A stretch of DNA of 9,661 nucleotides from Spirochaetales bacterium (GCA_023131935.1 JAGLYY010000258.1:1-9661); one strand, 5' to 3'. Counted from the first letter of the stretch, positions 1-6,201 are shown. Notes: a model not told the origin generated them from the sequence alone. Numbers and translations: made by a program.

Positions 1-172
1 GGGACTAACTCTTGATGATATTTACGCTATCATTAAGTATCCGATTTTCGACTTTTCCCTGGATTATGGAATTCAGGTTCAGGAAGATATCTTCTCCTAT
101 ACCGTAGGAGATAGTTACGATGGAGCTTATGAAAAGCTCCGGAGCGTAATAAATCAGTATATCCTTCGTTAA
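1..172 (+). CDS. C-terminal end of an unidentified protein (partial, 5' end outside window)
   Basis: An open frame enters from the left edge, reads 56 codons from base 2 and stops at TAA 170-172. The visible tail is mildly acidic, rich in Tyr, Ile and Asp, with no Cys, no obvious membrane segment and no catalytic motif I can name. It ends in a probable amphipathic helix (residues around AYEKLRSVINQYIL). I do not recognise the family from this fragment. It is read as coding because the frame is open to the edge, codon use resembles the downstream genes, and a terminator-like hairpin follows at 262-300. It is separated from lipB by about 200 bases containing that terminator, so it is probably a different transcription unit. 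Confidence 0.55.
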   Translation, partial: GLTLDDIYAIIKYPIFDFSLDYGIQVQEDIFSYTVGDSYDGAYEKLRSVINQYILR

Positions 173-225
173 TCACGCTTTTCTTGACGTTACTTTTCCC
201 TTTGACAGGTGTTTCTATTATTGTA

Positions 226-242
226 GGGGGCCGCGAGCCCCT
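226..242 (+). repeat. Short GC-rich hairpin downstream of the first gene
   Basis: GGGGC at 227-231 pairs with GCCCC at 237-241 around a 5-base loop, with one further G-T pair possible. No clean T-run follows, so on its own it is a weak terminator. It may assist the stronger hairpin 20 bases downstream or protect the mRNA 3' end. Confidence 0.35.
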
Positions 243-261
243 GTATCTCCATTTTGTTCGC

Positions 262-302
262 ACCCCCCGGGGTTTTCCTCCTTTCCCCGGGGGGTTCTTT
301 TC
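262..302 (+). terminator. Intrinsic terminator between the partial gene and lipB
   Basis: ACCCCCCGGGG (262-272) and CCCCGGGGGGT (285-295) form a perfect 11-base inverted repeat around a 12-base pyrimidine loop. It is followed at once by TCTTTT. The T-rich side lies on the + strand only, so it ends transcription of the partial gene at the left edge rather than acting in both directions. Confidence 0.7.
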
Positions 303-324
303 GTCCCGCTGGCGGTAAAAACAC

Positions 325-354
325 TGGACGTGACCCAAAGGGATAGAGTATTTT
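325..354 (+). promoter_or_regulatory. Candidate promoter for the lipB-lipA-luxS run
   Basis: TGGACG (325-330) and TATTTT (349-354) are separated by 18 bases and match 4 and 5 of 6 positions of the sigma-70 consensus. Transcription would begin near 361, just ahead of the purine-rich ribosome-binding site of the preferred lipB start. This is pattern matching only, and the match is moderate. Confidence 0.3.
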
Positions 355-364
355 TGAGGTTCAC

Positions 365-370
365 GGGGGA
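365..370 (+). promoter_or_regulatory. Ribosome-binding site supporting the GTG 378 start of lipB
   Basis: GGGGGA lies 7 bases ahead of GTG 378. The upstream GTG at 330 has no comparable purine run. The protein begun at 378 also starts like other LipB proteins, with only a few residues before the first beta strand. Confidence 0.45.
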
Positions 371-377
371 CGGACTG

Positions 378-1058
378 GTGAAGAGATTGCACATAGTAAA
401 CCCGGGGCTGCTGGAATATGGTGAAGCCCTTGAGTATCAAAAACATCTTGTTGAGCTCAGGCAGCAGGAAAAGATCGGGGATACTCTTATTCTTCTTGAA
501 CATCCTGCGGTAATTACCCGGGGGCGAAGAGCTGGTGAGAAAGATATTCTTGCGAGCTCCGATGCACTGCGATCCCAGGGGGTTTCGGTTTTTGATATTG
601 ATCGGGGAGGAGAGGCGACATATCACGGTCCCGGGCAGCTTGTGGGGTATCTGATATTTCATCTTTATGAGAAGCAGCGCCGGCTGAAAGAGTTTGTATA
701 CAATATCGAACAGGTTTTTATTGAACTCCTGGAAACCAATTTCGATATCCACGCGGACCGGGAGAAGAAACACCGGGGAGTCTGGGTCGGGAACGAAAAG
801 ATTACCGCCATCGGTATTTCAATTCACAACGCTGTATCTATGCATGGTTTTGCCTTTAACGTGAATACCAATTTAGACCATTATTCATGGATTATTCCCT
901 GCGGTATCACCGACAAGGGTGTAACCTCCCTCAAGAAAATAACCGGAAGAACTCAGGATATGGCAAAGATAAAGAAACTCACTGCGTCAACCTTCCGAAG
1001 AATTTTTGGCTATGACTCCCTCAAGGAGGAATCCTATGGCACATATCCCGAAACCTGA
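378..1058 (+). CDS. lipB: Lipoyl(octanoyl) transferase LipB
   Basis: Moves the octanoyl group from octanoyl-ACP to the lipoyl domains of 2-oxoacid dehydrogenases or the glycine cleavage H protein, the first step of endogenous lipoate synthesis, in the cytoplasm. Numbered from GTG 378 (226 aa), the family signature RGGEATYHGPGQLVGY is at 76-91. The catalytic pair appears as Lys141 in 'EKITAIGISI' and Cys175 in 'IIPCGI', both at the expected places. Length is normal. The frame stays open to a GTG at 330 that would add 16 residues, but 378 has the better ribosome-binding site and fits the family N-terminus. The 3' end overlaps lipA by 23 bases, the usual pairing of the two enzymes of the pathway. 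Function is near certain; only the start is open. Confidence 0.95.
   Translation: MKRLHIVNPGLLEYGEALEYQKHLVELRQQEKIGDTLILLEHPAVITRGRRAGEKDILASSDALRSQGVSVFDIDRGGEATYHGPGQLVGYLIFHLYEKQRRLKEFVYNIEQVFIELLETNFDIHADREKKHRGVWVGNEKITAIGISIHNAVSMHGFAFNVNTNLDHYSWIIPCGITDKGVTSLKKITGRTQDMAKIKKLTASTFRRIFGYDSLKEESYGTYPET
1023..1030 (+). promoter_or_regulatory. Ribosome-binding site that fixes the lipA start
   Basis: AAGGAGGA, a near-perfect Shine-Dalgarno, lies inside the lipB 3' end, 5 bases before ATG 1036. It favours 1036 over the in-frame start at 1006. Confidence 0.75.
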
Positions 1059-1920
1059 GTGGCTTCGAAAGCCGATACAGGGGGATAAAAACCTTACCTA
1101 TGTCCGGCGTATACTTTCCGATCTTAAACTCCATACCGTTTGTCAGGAAGCAGCCTGCCCAAACACTATGGAATGTTTTTCCTCAAAAACAGCCACCTTC
1201 ATGCTTCTTGGCAGTGTCTGTACACGGAATTGCGCGTTCTGTAATGTTACGACAGGCAGCCCCTCTCCTGTTGATCCTGATGAACCACGGAGGGTTGCCG
1301 AAGGGGTTAAAGCCCTGGGGCTTCAGCATGTGGTGGTGACCTCGGTTACCCGGGACGACCTTCCCGATGGCGGTGCCGCCCATTTCGCAGAGGTTATCAA
1401 GGCTATCCGGGAATTGGATAGCGAAGTGGTAATCGAGGTGCTTATTCCCGATTTTAAAGGGGATGAAACGGCTTTAAATCTGGTTATCGAAGCCCATCCG
1501 GATGTAATCAACCATAACGTAGAAACCATAAATCGACTCTATTCGACGGTCCGTCCTCAGGCTGAATATAATCAATCTCTTGAGTTATTACGGCGGGTAA
1601 GGGAGAAAGACCCATCGATCCTGACAAAATCCGGCCTCATGGTAGGGCTTGGAGAGAAAAAAGAAGAGGTTTTTAATCTGCTCCTTGATCTGCGGGACCA
1701 GGATTGTGATCTTCTCACTATCGGTCAGTACCTTGCTCCGAGCAGACAACATCACCCGGTAGTAGAGTACGTACACCCTGATGTGTTTGAGGAGTACCGG
1801 AAAAAAGCCCTTGAGTTTGGATTCCTGGAAGCCGCGTCAGGGCCCTTTGTCCGAAGTTCTTATCACGCGAAAGAGATGATTGAGAATAGAATTATTGGAG
1901 GAAACAATGCCACTTCTTGA
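1036..1920 (+). CDS. lipA: Lipoyl synthase LipA (radical SAM)
   Basis: Inserts two sulfur atoms at C6 and C8 of the protein-bound octanoyl chain, using two SAM molecules and sacrificing the auxiliary Fe-S cluster; acts directly after LipB. The 294-residue product has both cluster motifs: the auxiliary set CQEAACPNTMEC (Cys36, Cys41, Cys47) and the radical-SAM set CTRNCAFC (Cys62, Cys66, Cys69). The C-terminal RSSY (273-276) supplies the serine that ligates the auxiliary cluster. The stretch 'VTSVTRDDLPDGGA' and the later 'KSGLMVGLGE' are typical of LipA. Start chosen at ATG 1036 for its strong ribosome-binding site; the frame extends to 1006 inside lipB. It overlaps lipB by 23 bases and luxS by 14, so the three are probably co-translated. 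Confidence 0.97.
   Translation: MAHIPKPEWLRKPIQGDKNLTYVRRILSDLKLHTVCQEAACPNTMECFSSKTATFMLLGSVCTRNCAFCNVTTGSPSPVDPDEPRRVAEGVKALGLQHVVVTSVTRDDLPDGGAAHFAEVIKAIRELDSEVVIEVLIPDFKGDETALNLVIEAHPDVINHNVETINRLYSTVRPQAEYNQSLELLRRVREKDPSILTKSGLMVGLGEKKEEVFNLLLDLRDQDCDLLTIGQYLAPSRQHHPVVEYVHPDVFEEYRKKALEFGFLEAASGPFVRSSYHAKEMIENRIIGGNNATS
1897..1901 (+). promoter_or_regulatory. Ribosome-binding site that fixes the luxS start
   Basis: GGAGG ends 5 bases before ATG 1907, inside the lipA coding region. It supports ATG 1907 over the in-frame TTG at 1880, and the protein then begins MPLLESF, matching known LuxS N-termini. Confidence 0.7.
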
Positions 1921-2416
1921 AAGTTTTAAGGTAGACCATACAAAAATGACCGCCCCCGCTGTGCGGAAGGCAAAGGAAATGAAAACACCTGCCGGAGATC
2001 TGATCACCGTTTATGATTTACGGTTTTGTGTGCCGAATGAAGAGATCCTCAGCCAGGAAGGGACCCATACCCTTGAACATCTTTTTGCGGGGTCCATGCG
2101 GCAGCACCTGGAGGCTGACGAGATCGAGATAATTGACATTTCCCCCATGGGGTGCCGTACCGGTTTTTATATGAGTATTATCGGCCGGCCGGATGAGAAG
2201 GATATTGCCGAAGCATGGCGCAATTCCATGAAGGATATTCTCAATGTTGAAAAACAGGAAAATATCCCCGAACTGAACAAATACCAGTGCGGGACCTGGA
2301 CCATGCATTCTCTGGATGACGCGAAGAAGATAGCGCAAAGGGTCCTGGACCGGGGAATTGGTGTATTGCGGAACGAGGACCTTCTCCTTTCACCGGAATT
2401 TACCGATGCAGAATAA
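1907..2416 (+). CDS. luxS: S-ribosylhomocysteine lyase LuxS
   Basis: Cleaves S-ribosylhomocysteine to homocysteine and DPD, the precursor of AI-2; recycles the product left by SAM-dependent methylation. The 169-residue protein has the metal-binding HTLEH (His54, His58, with Glu57) and the third metal ligand Cys128 in 'YQCGT'. The catalytic Cys83 lies in 'PMGCRTGFY'. By eye it is closer to the enterobacterial form (MPLLxSFxVDHTxM start) than to the Bacillus form, which may point to lateral spread of luxS, though this needs a tree. No pfs/mtnN gene, which supplies its substrate, lies in the window. It overlaps lipA by 14 bases and is followed with no gap by the acetyltransferase gene. Whether it serves signalling or only methyl-cycle detoxification cannot be told here. 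Confidence 0.97.
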   Translation: MPLLESFKVDHTKMTAPAVRKAKEMKTPAGDLITVYDLRFCVPNEEILSQEGTHTLEHLFAGSMRQHLEADEIEIIDISPMGCRTGFYMSIIGRPDEKDIAEAWRNSMKDILNVEKQENIPELNKYQCGTWTMHSLDDAKKIAQRVLDRGIGVLRNEDLLLSPEFTDAE

Positions 2417-2926
2417 ATGAAAGAGATACAATTTATAACGCCGGAAGTTCAAGACGCGCCGGAATTCTTGAAATATCTGAAAACCGTGTGCGCTGATACT
2501 CTGTTCCTGAGGATGTATCCTGATGAGATTTTCTACACTGTTTCGGATGAAGAGGTATTTATCAGGAAGATGACTACCGAAAAAAACAACCGCATTATTG
2601 TGGCGAAGGTTGCCGGCAGGATTGTCGGGAGCGGCACAATCGAGGGTTCTTCCCTTCAAAAATTCCTTCACAGGGGGGAACTTGGAGTTTCGGTACTGAA
2701 AGAATACTGGGGCAGGGGGATCGGAAAGGAACTGATGACTCAGCTTCTTTCCTGGGCGAGGGAAAACCGGTCTCTTAAGAAAATCAACCTCCATGTGAAT
2801 GTGGAAAACGAAATTGCTGTGAAACTCTACAAGAAGCTTGGATTTATGTTCGAGGGAAAGCTCCGGAATGACTTTTATTATGAAAATCGTTTCGTGGATA
2901 CTTATTTGATGGGTATAGATGTATAA
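2417..2926 (+). CDS. GNAT-family N-acetyltransferase, substrate unknown
   Basis: A 169-residue single-domain GNAT protein, which transfers an acetyl group from acetyl-CoA to an amine. The acetyl-CoA pyrophosphate loop is WGRGIG (98-103), preceded by the beta strand 'ELGVSV' (88-93). Motif B follows, with Asn131, Tyr138 as the usual catalytic or thiolate-stabilising tyrosine, and LGF at 141-143. The N-terminal third is variable, as expected for the substrate side. Its ATG directly follows the luxS stop codon with no clear ribosome-binding site of its own, so translation is probably coupled to luxS. The position between luxS and a cysteine-synthesis relic could suggest a small amino-containing metabolite, but protein or antibiotic acetylation cannot be excluded. 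Family is sure; role is not. Confidence 0.9.
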   Translation: MKEIQFITPEVQDAPEFLKYLKTVCADTLFLRMYPDEIFYTVSDEEVFIRKMTTEKNNRIIVAKVAGRIVGSGTIEGSSLQKFLHRGELGVSVLKEYWGRGIGKELMTQLLSWARENRSLKKINLHVNVENEIAVKLYKKLGFMFEGKLRNDFYYENRFVDTYLMGIDV

Positions 2927-2975
2927 TGAATGATTTTCGAATAGGCAGGGAATTGACCTAGACACTGAGGATCTT

Positions 2976-3158
2976 ATGAAATACGCGGAAAAGATTACCG
3001 ACCTGGTTGGTAAAACTCCACTATTGAAGATTAGTTCCCTTTCGGAAGAGACCGGTACTCTCATCCTTGGAAAGGTTGAATTTTTTAACCCCCTGTCCAG
3101 TGTAAAGGACAGAAAGGGCCCATGCCCACACCGGAATAGACATTCACCCAGGAGCTGA
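2976..3158 (+). pseudogene. cysK: Truncated cysK: first ~46 codons of O-acetylserine sulfhydrylase (cysteine synthase)
   Basis: ATG 2976 follows a modest ribosome-binding site (GAGG, 2967-2970) and opens a frame that matches the N-terminus of PLP-dependent cysteine synthase: 'DLVGKTPLLKI', then 'FFNPLSSVKDR', which contains the PLP-binding lysine (residue 44). Homology ends at about residue 46. The next 14 codons are nonsense read out of frame through a cysE fragment and stop at 3156-3158. Normal cysteine synthases are about 300 residues, so over 80% is missing, including the rest of the PLP pocket. The peptide cannot be an active enzyme. The start and ribosome-binding site look intact and coding bias has not visibly decayed, so the loss may be recent. 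Confidence 0.85.
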
Positions 3159-3444
3159 AATTGGCCGCGGCTTCTTTATCGATCATGGCACAGGGGTAGT
3201 CATCGGCGAGACAACCAGAATCGGGAATAATGTAAAAATATACCAGGGGGTAACTCTTGGGGCACTCTCCCCCTTCGACCGGCAGGGAAAGCCTCGTAAG
3301 GGTGAGAAACGGCATCCGGATATTGAAGACGATGTCATTATCTACGCGAATTCGACTATTCTCGGAGGAAAAACAGTCATCGGGAAAGGCGCTATTATAG
3401 GGGGGAACAGCTGGATAACCCGATCTATTCCCGGACATAATTGA
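3106..3444 (+). pseudogene. cysE: Truncated cysE: C-terminal catalytic part of serine O-acetyltransferase, no start codon
   Basis: Frame +1 relative to the cysK fragment, open from just after a stop at 3103-3105 to TGA 3442-3444. It reads as the left-handed beta-helix domain of serine acetyltransferase: 'TGIDIHPGAEIG', 'FFIDHGTGVVIGE', 'GNNVKIYQGVTLGA', then 'KRHPDIEDDV'. The residues used for catalysis in the family are present: Asp in GIDIHP, His in DHGTG (codon 3184-3186), and His in KRHP (codon 3313-3315). The N-terminal helical domain, roughly the first half of the protein, is gone, and no ATG, GTG or TTG lies upstream in frame. The end, 'ITRSIPGHN', is short compared with many family members, so the tail may also be altered. 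Judged a pseudogene made by deletion together with cysK. Confidence 0.85.
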
Positions 3445-3474
3445 GGATTATTTGTTTATTTGGTGTGCTCTGTA

Positions 3475-3503
3475 TTGACACATTGTCGTATCCGTATGAA
3501 GAT
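3475..3503 (+). promoter_or_regulatory. Candidate promoter for the ABC transporter operon
   Basis: A perfect -35 hexamer TTGACA lies at 3475-3480. The -10 is less clear: TATGAA (3495-3500) is the better match but gives a 14-base spacer, while GAAGAT (3498-3503) has the ideal 17-base spacer but a poor match. An AT-rich segment (3510-3521, TATATTTATACA) follows in the leader. No terminator is visible after the cysE fragment, so read-through from the lip/luxS run is also possible. Confidence 0.4.
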
Positions 3504-3526
3504 CAACTGTATATTTATACACAAAA

Positions 3527-3533
3527 AAGGAGG
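3527..3533 (+). promoter_or_regulatory. Strong ribosome-binding site of the binding-protein gene
   Basis: AAGGAGG ends 6 bases before ATG 3540. It fixes the start at 3540, just ahead of a clear signal peptide, and rejects the in-frame TTG at 3441, which would add 33 residues before it. Confidence 0.75.
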
Positions 3534-3539
3534 CCGATA

Positions 3540-5096
3540 ATGAAGAGAACCTTCATTGCGGTGATGCTGATGCTTGCGCTTGCAGCATTCAGTTTCGCGG
3601 GAGGACAAGTCGATGAACCGACTACCCTCGTTTACGGTACTACGGAAAAAGTTACTGACATGGATACCGCTCATGCCTACGACTTTCACACATGGGAGAT
3701 CTTCCAGAACATCTACCAGGGACTTCTTGCATATACCCCGGGGACAACCGAACTGGTTCCCGGACTTGCTGAAAGTTACACGGCAAATGCTGCTGGGGAT
3801 GAGTATGTCTTTAAACTTCGTGAAGGCCTTACCTTTACCGATGGTACTCCATTTAACGCCGAAGCTGTTAAATGGTCCATCGACAGGGTTATAGCACTCG
3901 AAGGAGATCCATCCTGGCTCGTTACCGATTTTGTCAAAGCTGTGGAAGTGGTTGATGAATACCGGGTAAAATTTATCCTCCCCGATTCCATTGCCTATTT
4001 CCCCTCCCTTGTTGCTACGGTTCCATACTTCCCACTCAACCCGAATGTGTATCCTGAAGACAGGATTGTCAGGGAACCTTCCGAACTTGTCGGCGGTGAA
4101 TTGGTTGGTCTTGGACCTTACAAAGTTCTCTCCTTCAAGAGGGATGAAGAAGTTGTACTCGAAGTGAACCCGGATTATTACGGTCCTGCTCCGAAGGTTG
4201 AGAGAATCATAATTCGCTATTTTGCGGATGCAACAACCATGCGCCTTGCCATCGAGGCAGGCGAGATTGATCTTGCTTACAAGACCCTTAACCCTTCGGA
4301 CATCAAGGACCTGAGTACAAAATCCGACATCATTACGAATCAGCTTCAGGGTCCGTATATCAGGTACATCTGCTATGAAACCTCCGAAAGCGTTTTTGCT
4401 GACAAAAGGGTTCGTCAGGCAATAAGTGCCCTGGTAAACCGGCAGGATTTCATTGACAAGGTTTACCTTGGACAGAACTCTCCCCTCTATTCCATGGTTC
4501 CAATGGGGATGATCTATCACACCGACGATTTCAAGGAAGCCCTGGGAGATGGAAACATAGCCTTGGCTGAATCTCTCCTGATCGAAGCAGGTTATAGTGC
4601 TGACAATCCCTTTATCTTCGAACTCTGGTATACACCATCACACTACGGCGATACCGAAGTTCATCTCGCAGAAGTACTCAAGGACCAGTTTGAGAAGTCT
4701 GATATGGTCAAGGTTGAAATTAAGTCAGCGGAGTGGGCAGCATACAAGGATAAATGGAAAGGCAAGGAAATGCCGATGTATCTCCTAGGCTGGTATCCGG
4801 ATTATATCGATCCTGACAACTACACCGCTGCCTTCGCAGGAACTTCAGGTTCAAAGGGTATGGGAATCAACTTCTCAGATCCTGAATGGGATGCCCTGTT
4901 TAACGAAGAGCAGACCAATGCAGACCCTGCTGTCCGGCAGGCCGTATTCGAAACACTTCAGCAAAAATGGACAGTAGATGTTCCCACAACTCCTTTGTTC
5001 CAGGGAAATCTCTACGTATTTACATCTTCTAATGTCAGCGGAGTAAAGATCGGGCCTACGCTGATTTTTAACTACAACCAGCTGGAAATGAAGTAA
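3540..5096 (+). CDS. Periplasmic substrate-binding protein of a peptide/nickel-type ABC importer (SBP family 5)
   Basis: Captures a solute, probably a short peptide, in the periplasm and delivers it to the permeases encoded downstream. The 518-residue product has a signal peptide (basic MKR, hydrophobic 5-19, cleavage likely after Ala20 in 'SFA-GGQ') with no lipobox cysteine, so it should be soluble. Family-5 marks follow in order: 'LVPGLAESY' near the N-terminus, 'FTDGTPFNAEAVKWSIDRV', 'LGPYKVLSF', 'NPDYYGPAPKVERI', 'ADKRVRQAISALVNR', and 'LGWYPDYIDPDNY' at 416-428. Length is typical. It is first in a binding protein-permease-permease-ATPase-ATPase operon and is separated from the rest by a strong terminator. 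Dipeptide, oligopeptide, nickel and sugar-oligomer binders share this fold, so the substrate is not assigned. Confidence 0.93.
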   Translation: MKRTFIAVMLMLALAAFSFAGGQVDEPTTLVYGTTEKVTDMDTAHAYDFHTWEIFQNIYQGLLAYTPGTTELVPGLAESYTANAAGDEYVFKLREGLTFTDGTPFNAEAVKWSIDRVIALEGDPSWLVTDFVKAVEVVDEYRVKFILPDSIAYFPSLVATVPYFPLNPNVYPEDRIVREPSELVGGELVGLGPYKVLSFKRDEEVVLEVNPDYYGPAPKVERIIIRYFADATTMRLAIEAGEIDLAYKTLNPSDIKDLSTKSDIITNQLQGPYIRYICYETSESVFADKRVRQAISALVNRQDFIDKVYLGQNSPLYSMVPMGMIYHTDDFKEALGDGNIALAESLLIEAGYSADNPFIFELWYTPSHYGDTEVHLAEVLKDQFEKSDMVKVEIKSAEWAAYKDKWKGKEMPMYLLGWYPDYIDPDNYTAAFAGTSGSKGMGINFSDPEWDALFNEEQTNADPAVRQAVFETLQQKWTVDVPTTPLFQGNLYVFTSSNVSGVKIGPTLIFNYNQLEMK

Positions 5097-5109
5097 AGAA
5101 TCAAACCGC

Positions 5110-5144
5110 GTCCGGGTCCGGCAAGGACCCGGACATTTTTTTTT
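5110..5144 (+). terminator. Strong intrinsic terminator inside the transporter operon
   Basis: GTCCGGGTCC (5110-5119) pairs perfectly with GGACCCGGAC (5125-5134) around the loop GGCAA. One A and nine T residues (5136-5144) follow. It lies 14 bases after the binding-protein stop and 26 bases before the first permease start, with no room for a clear promoter between. Partial read-through would give many binding-protein transcripts and few full-length ones; the hairpin may also stabilise the short mRNA. Confidence 0.9.
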
Positions 5145-5169
5145 AACATAAATCAAGAAAGATGGGTGT

Positions 5170-6186
5170 ATGAAAGGACTATTACGATACGCTATTACGC
5201 GGATTTTACTAACCATACCGATGATCTTCATTTTGTTGACCGTCGTATTCCTGGTGCTGCGGGTAATGCCCGGAGATCCGGTTTCCGCCATGCTGGGGGC
5301 CCATGCTCCCGAACGTGTAATAGAAGAGAAGAAAGAAGAACTGGGACTGAATAAACCGATAATTATTCAGTATTTTGAATACTTAGGACAGCTTGCCCGG
5401 TTTGACCTGGGCGAATCCATGGTGTTAAAGCAGAAAGTAACAGATCCGATAAAGGAGAAGCTTCCGGCTACCATAGAGCTGACCCTTTGGGGGATGTTTT
5501 TTACCCTTGCTATCGGAGTACCCTTGGGTGCCTACGCGGCGAACAAGCGGCGAACCGGCCGGGATTTCGGGATACGTCTCTATGGAAATGTTGCCTACTG
5601 TATCCCGGTATACTGGATGGGGCTGATGATGCAGCTGGTTTTCGGTGTATGGCTGAAATGGCTGCCCATCGCCGGGCGGACCAGTCCGAGAATTATGTCT
5701 TCTCTTTTCTCCAATACCGGTTTTTACCTTATCGACACCCTCCTCGCCGGGAACCTGCGGGCATTCGGGGATGTAGCAGTGCATCTGCTTCTTCCCTCCT
5801 TAACCCTTGGAATAGTGCTGTCGGGTGTTTTCGTACGCCTTACAAGAGCAAATATGCTGGATGTCTTGAAGAGTGATTTCATACTGGCTGCGAGAGCACG
5901 GGGCGTTTCTGAAAAGCTTGTTGTTTACAAACACGGGCTCAAAAATGCATTTATCCCGATTCTGACCATGCTGGGTCTGCAGTTTGCCATTCTTCTCGCT
6001 GGGGCCGTGTTGACGGAAACCACTTTTTCCTGGCCCGGGATGGGAAGGTTGCTGATGGAGCGGATTTATCTACGGGACTACCCGACTGTGCAGGGGGTTA
6101 TTGTAGTATTTGCGATAATGGTAAGCGTGATCTCCCTGCTGGTTGACCTGTTATATGCAGCTGTCGATCCCAGGGTCAAGTATTAG
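5170..6186 (+). CDS. ABC peptide-type importer permease, DppB/OppB class
   Basis: One of two inner-membrane subunits that form the translocation path. The 338-residue protein begins with a membrane segment (about 9-30) followed by the hallmark 'RVMPGDPVSAML' and the 'LGLNKPIIIQYFEYLG' region of the DppB/OppB N-terminal domain. Four to five further membrane segments occupy roughly 100-335. The coupling-helix EAA-type motif is 'AARARGVSEKLVVYKHGLKN', which contacts the ATPase, followed by 'TETTFSWPGMGRLL' near the C-terminus. ATG 5170 has only a weak purine stretch upstream (AAGAAAG, then GATGGG), which with the preceding terminator points to low expression relative to the binding protein. The next gene starts 15 bases downstream. 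Confidence 0.94.
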   Translation: MKGLLRYAITRILLTIPMIFILLTVVFLVLRVMPGDPVSAMLGAHAPERVIEEKKEELGLNKPIIIQYFEYLGQLARFDLGESMVLKQKVTDPIKEKLPATIELTLWGMFFTLAIGVPLGAYAANKRRTGRDFGIRLYGNVAYCIPVYWMGLMMQLVFGVWLKWLPIAGRTSPRIMSSLFSNTGFYLIDTLLAGNLRAFGDVAVHLLLPSLTLGIVLSGVFVRLTRANMLDVLKSDFILAARARGVSEKLVVYKHGLKNAFIPILTMLGLQFAILLAGAVLTETTFSWPGMGRLLMERIYLRDYPTVQGVIVVFAIMVSVISLLVDLLYAAVDPRVKY

Positions 6187-6201
6187 CGGTGTGGAGGATA
6201 G

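Noticed and set aside
202..230. TTGACA at 202-207 as a promoter upstream of lipB
   Set aside because: The positions 15-19 bases downstream are G-rich and give no -10; TATTAT at 216-221 is only 8 bases away. The terminator at 262-302 would also lie in its path.
33..773. Minus-strand frame of 246 codons
   Set aside because: It lies opposite lipB and the terminator region; the + strand frame has clear LipB catalytic motifs, and the minus-strand translation shows no domain pattern.
2922..2927. Perfect TATAAT overlapping the acetyltransferase stop codon, as a promoter for the cysK fragment
   Set aside because: No acceptable -35 hexamer lies 15-19 bases upstream and the TG of an extended -10 is misplaced by one base; it is most likely chance.
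2390..3064. Minus-strand frame of 224 codons
   Set aside because: It is antisense to the acetyltransferase and the start of the cysK fragment, which have recognisable motifs; the minus-strand product resembles nothing and is a by-product of codon bias.
3122..3137. ATG 3122 as a restart codon for the cysE fragment
   Set aside because: It is in the third frame and meets TAG after five codons; no start codon in the cysE frame exists upstream of the conserved region.
3441..3539. N-terminal extension of the binding protein from TTG 3441
   Set aside because: It would place 33 residues ahead of a perfect signal peptide and through a promoter-like region; ATG 3540 has a near-ideal ribosome-binding site.
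3456..4520. Long minus-strand frame of 354 codons opposite the binding-protein gene
   Set aside because: The + strand codes for a complete family-5 binding protein with a signal peptide; the antisense frame has no ribosome-binding site or domain and simply mirrors third-position bias.
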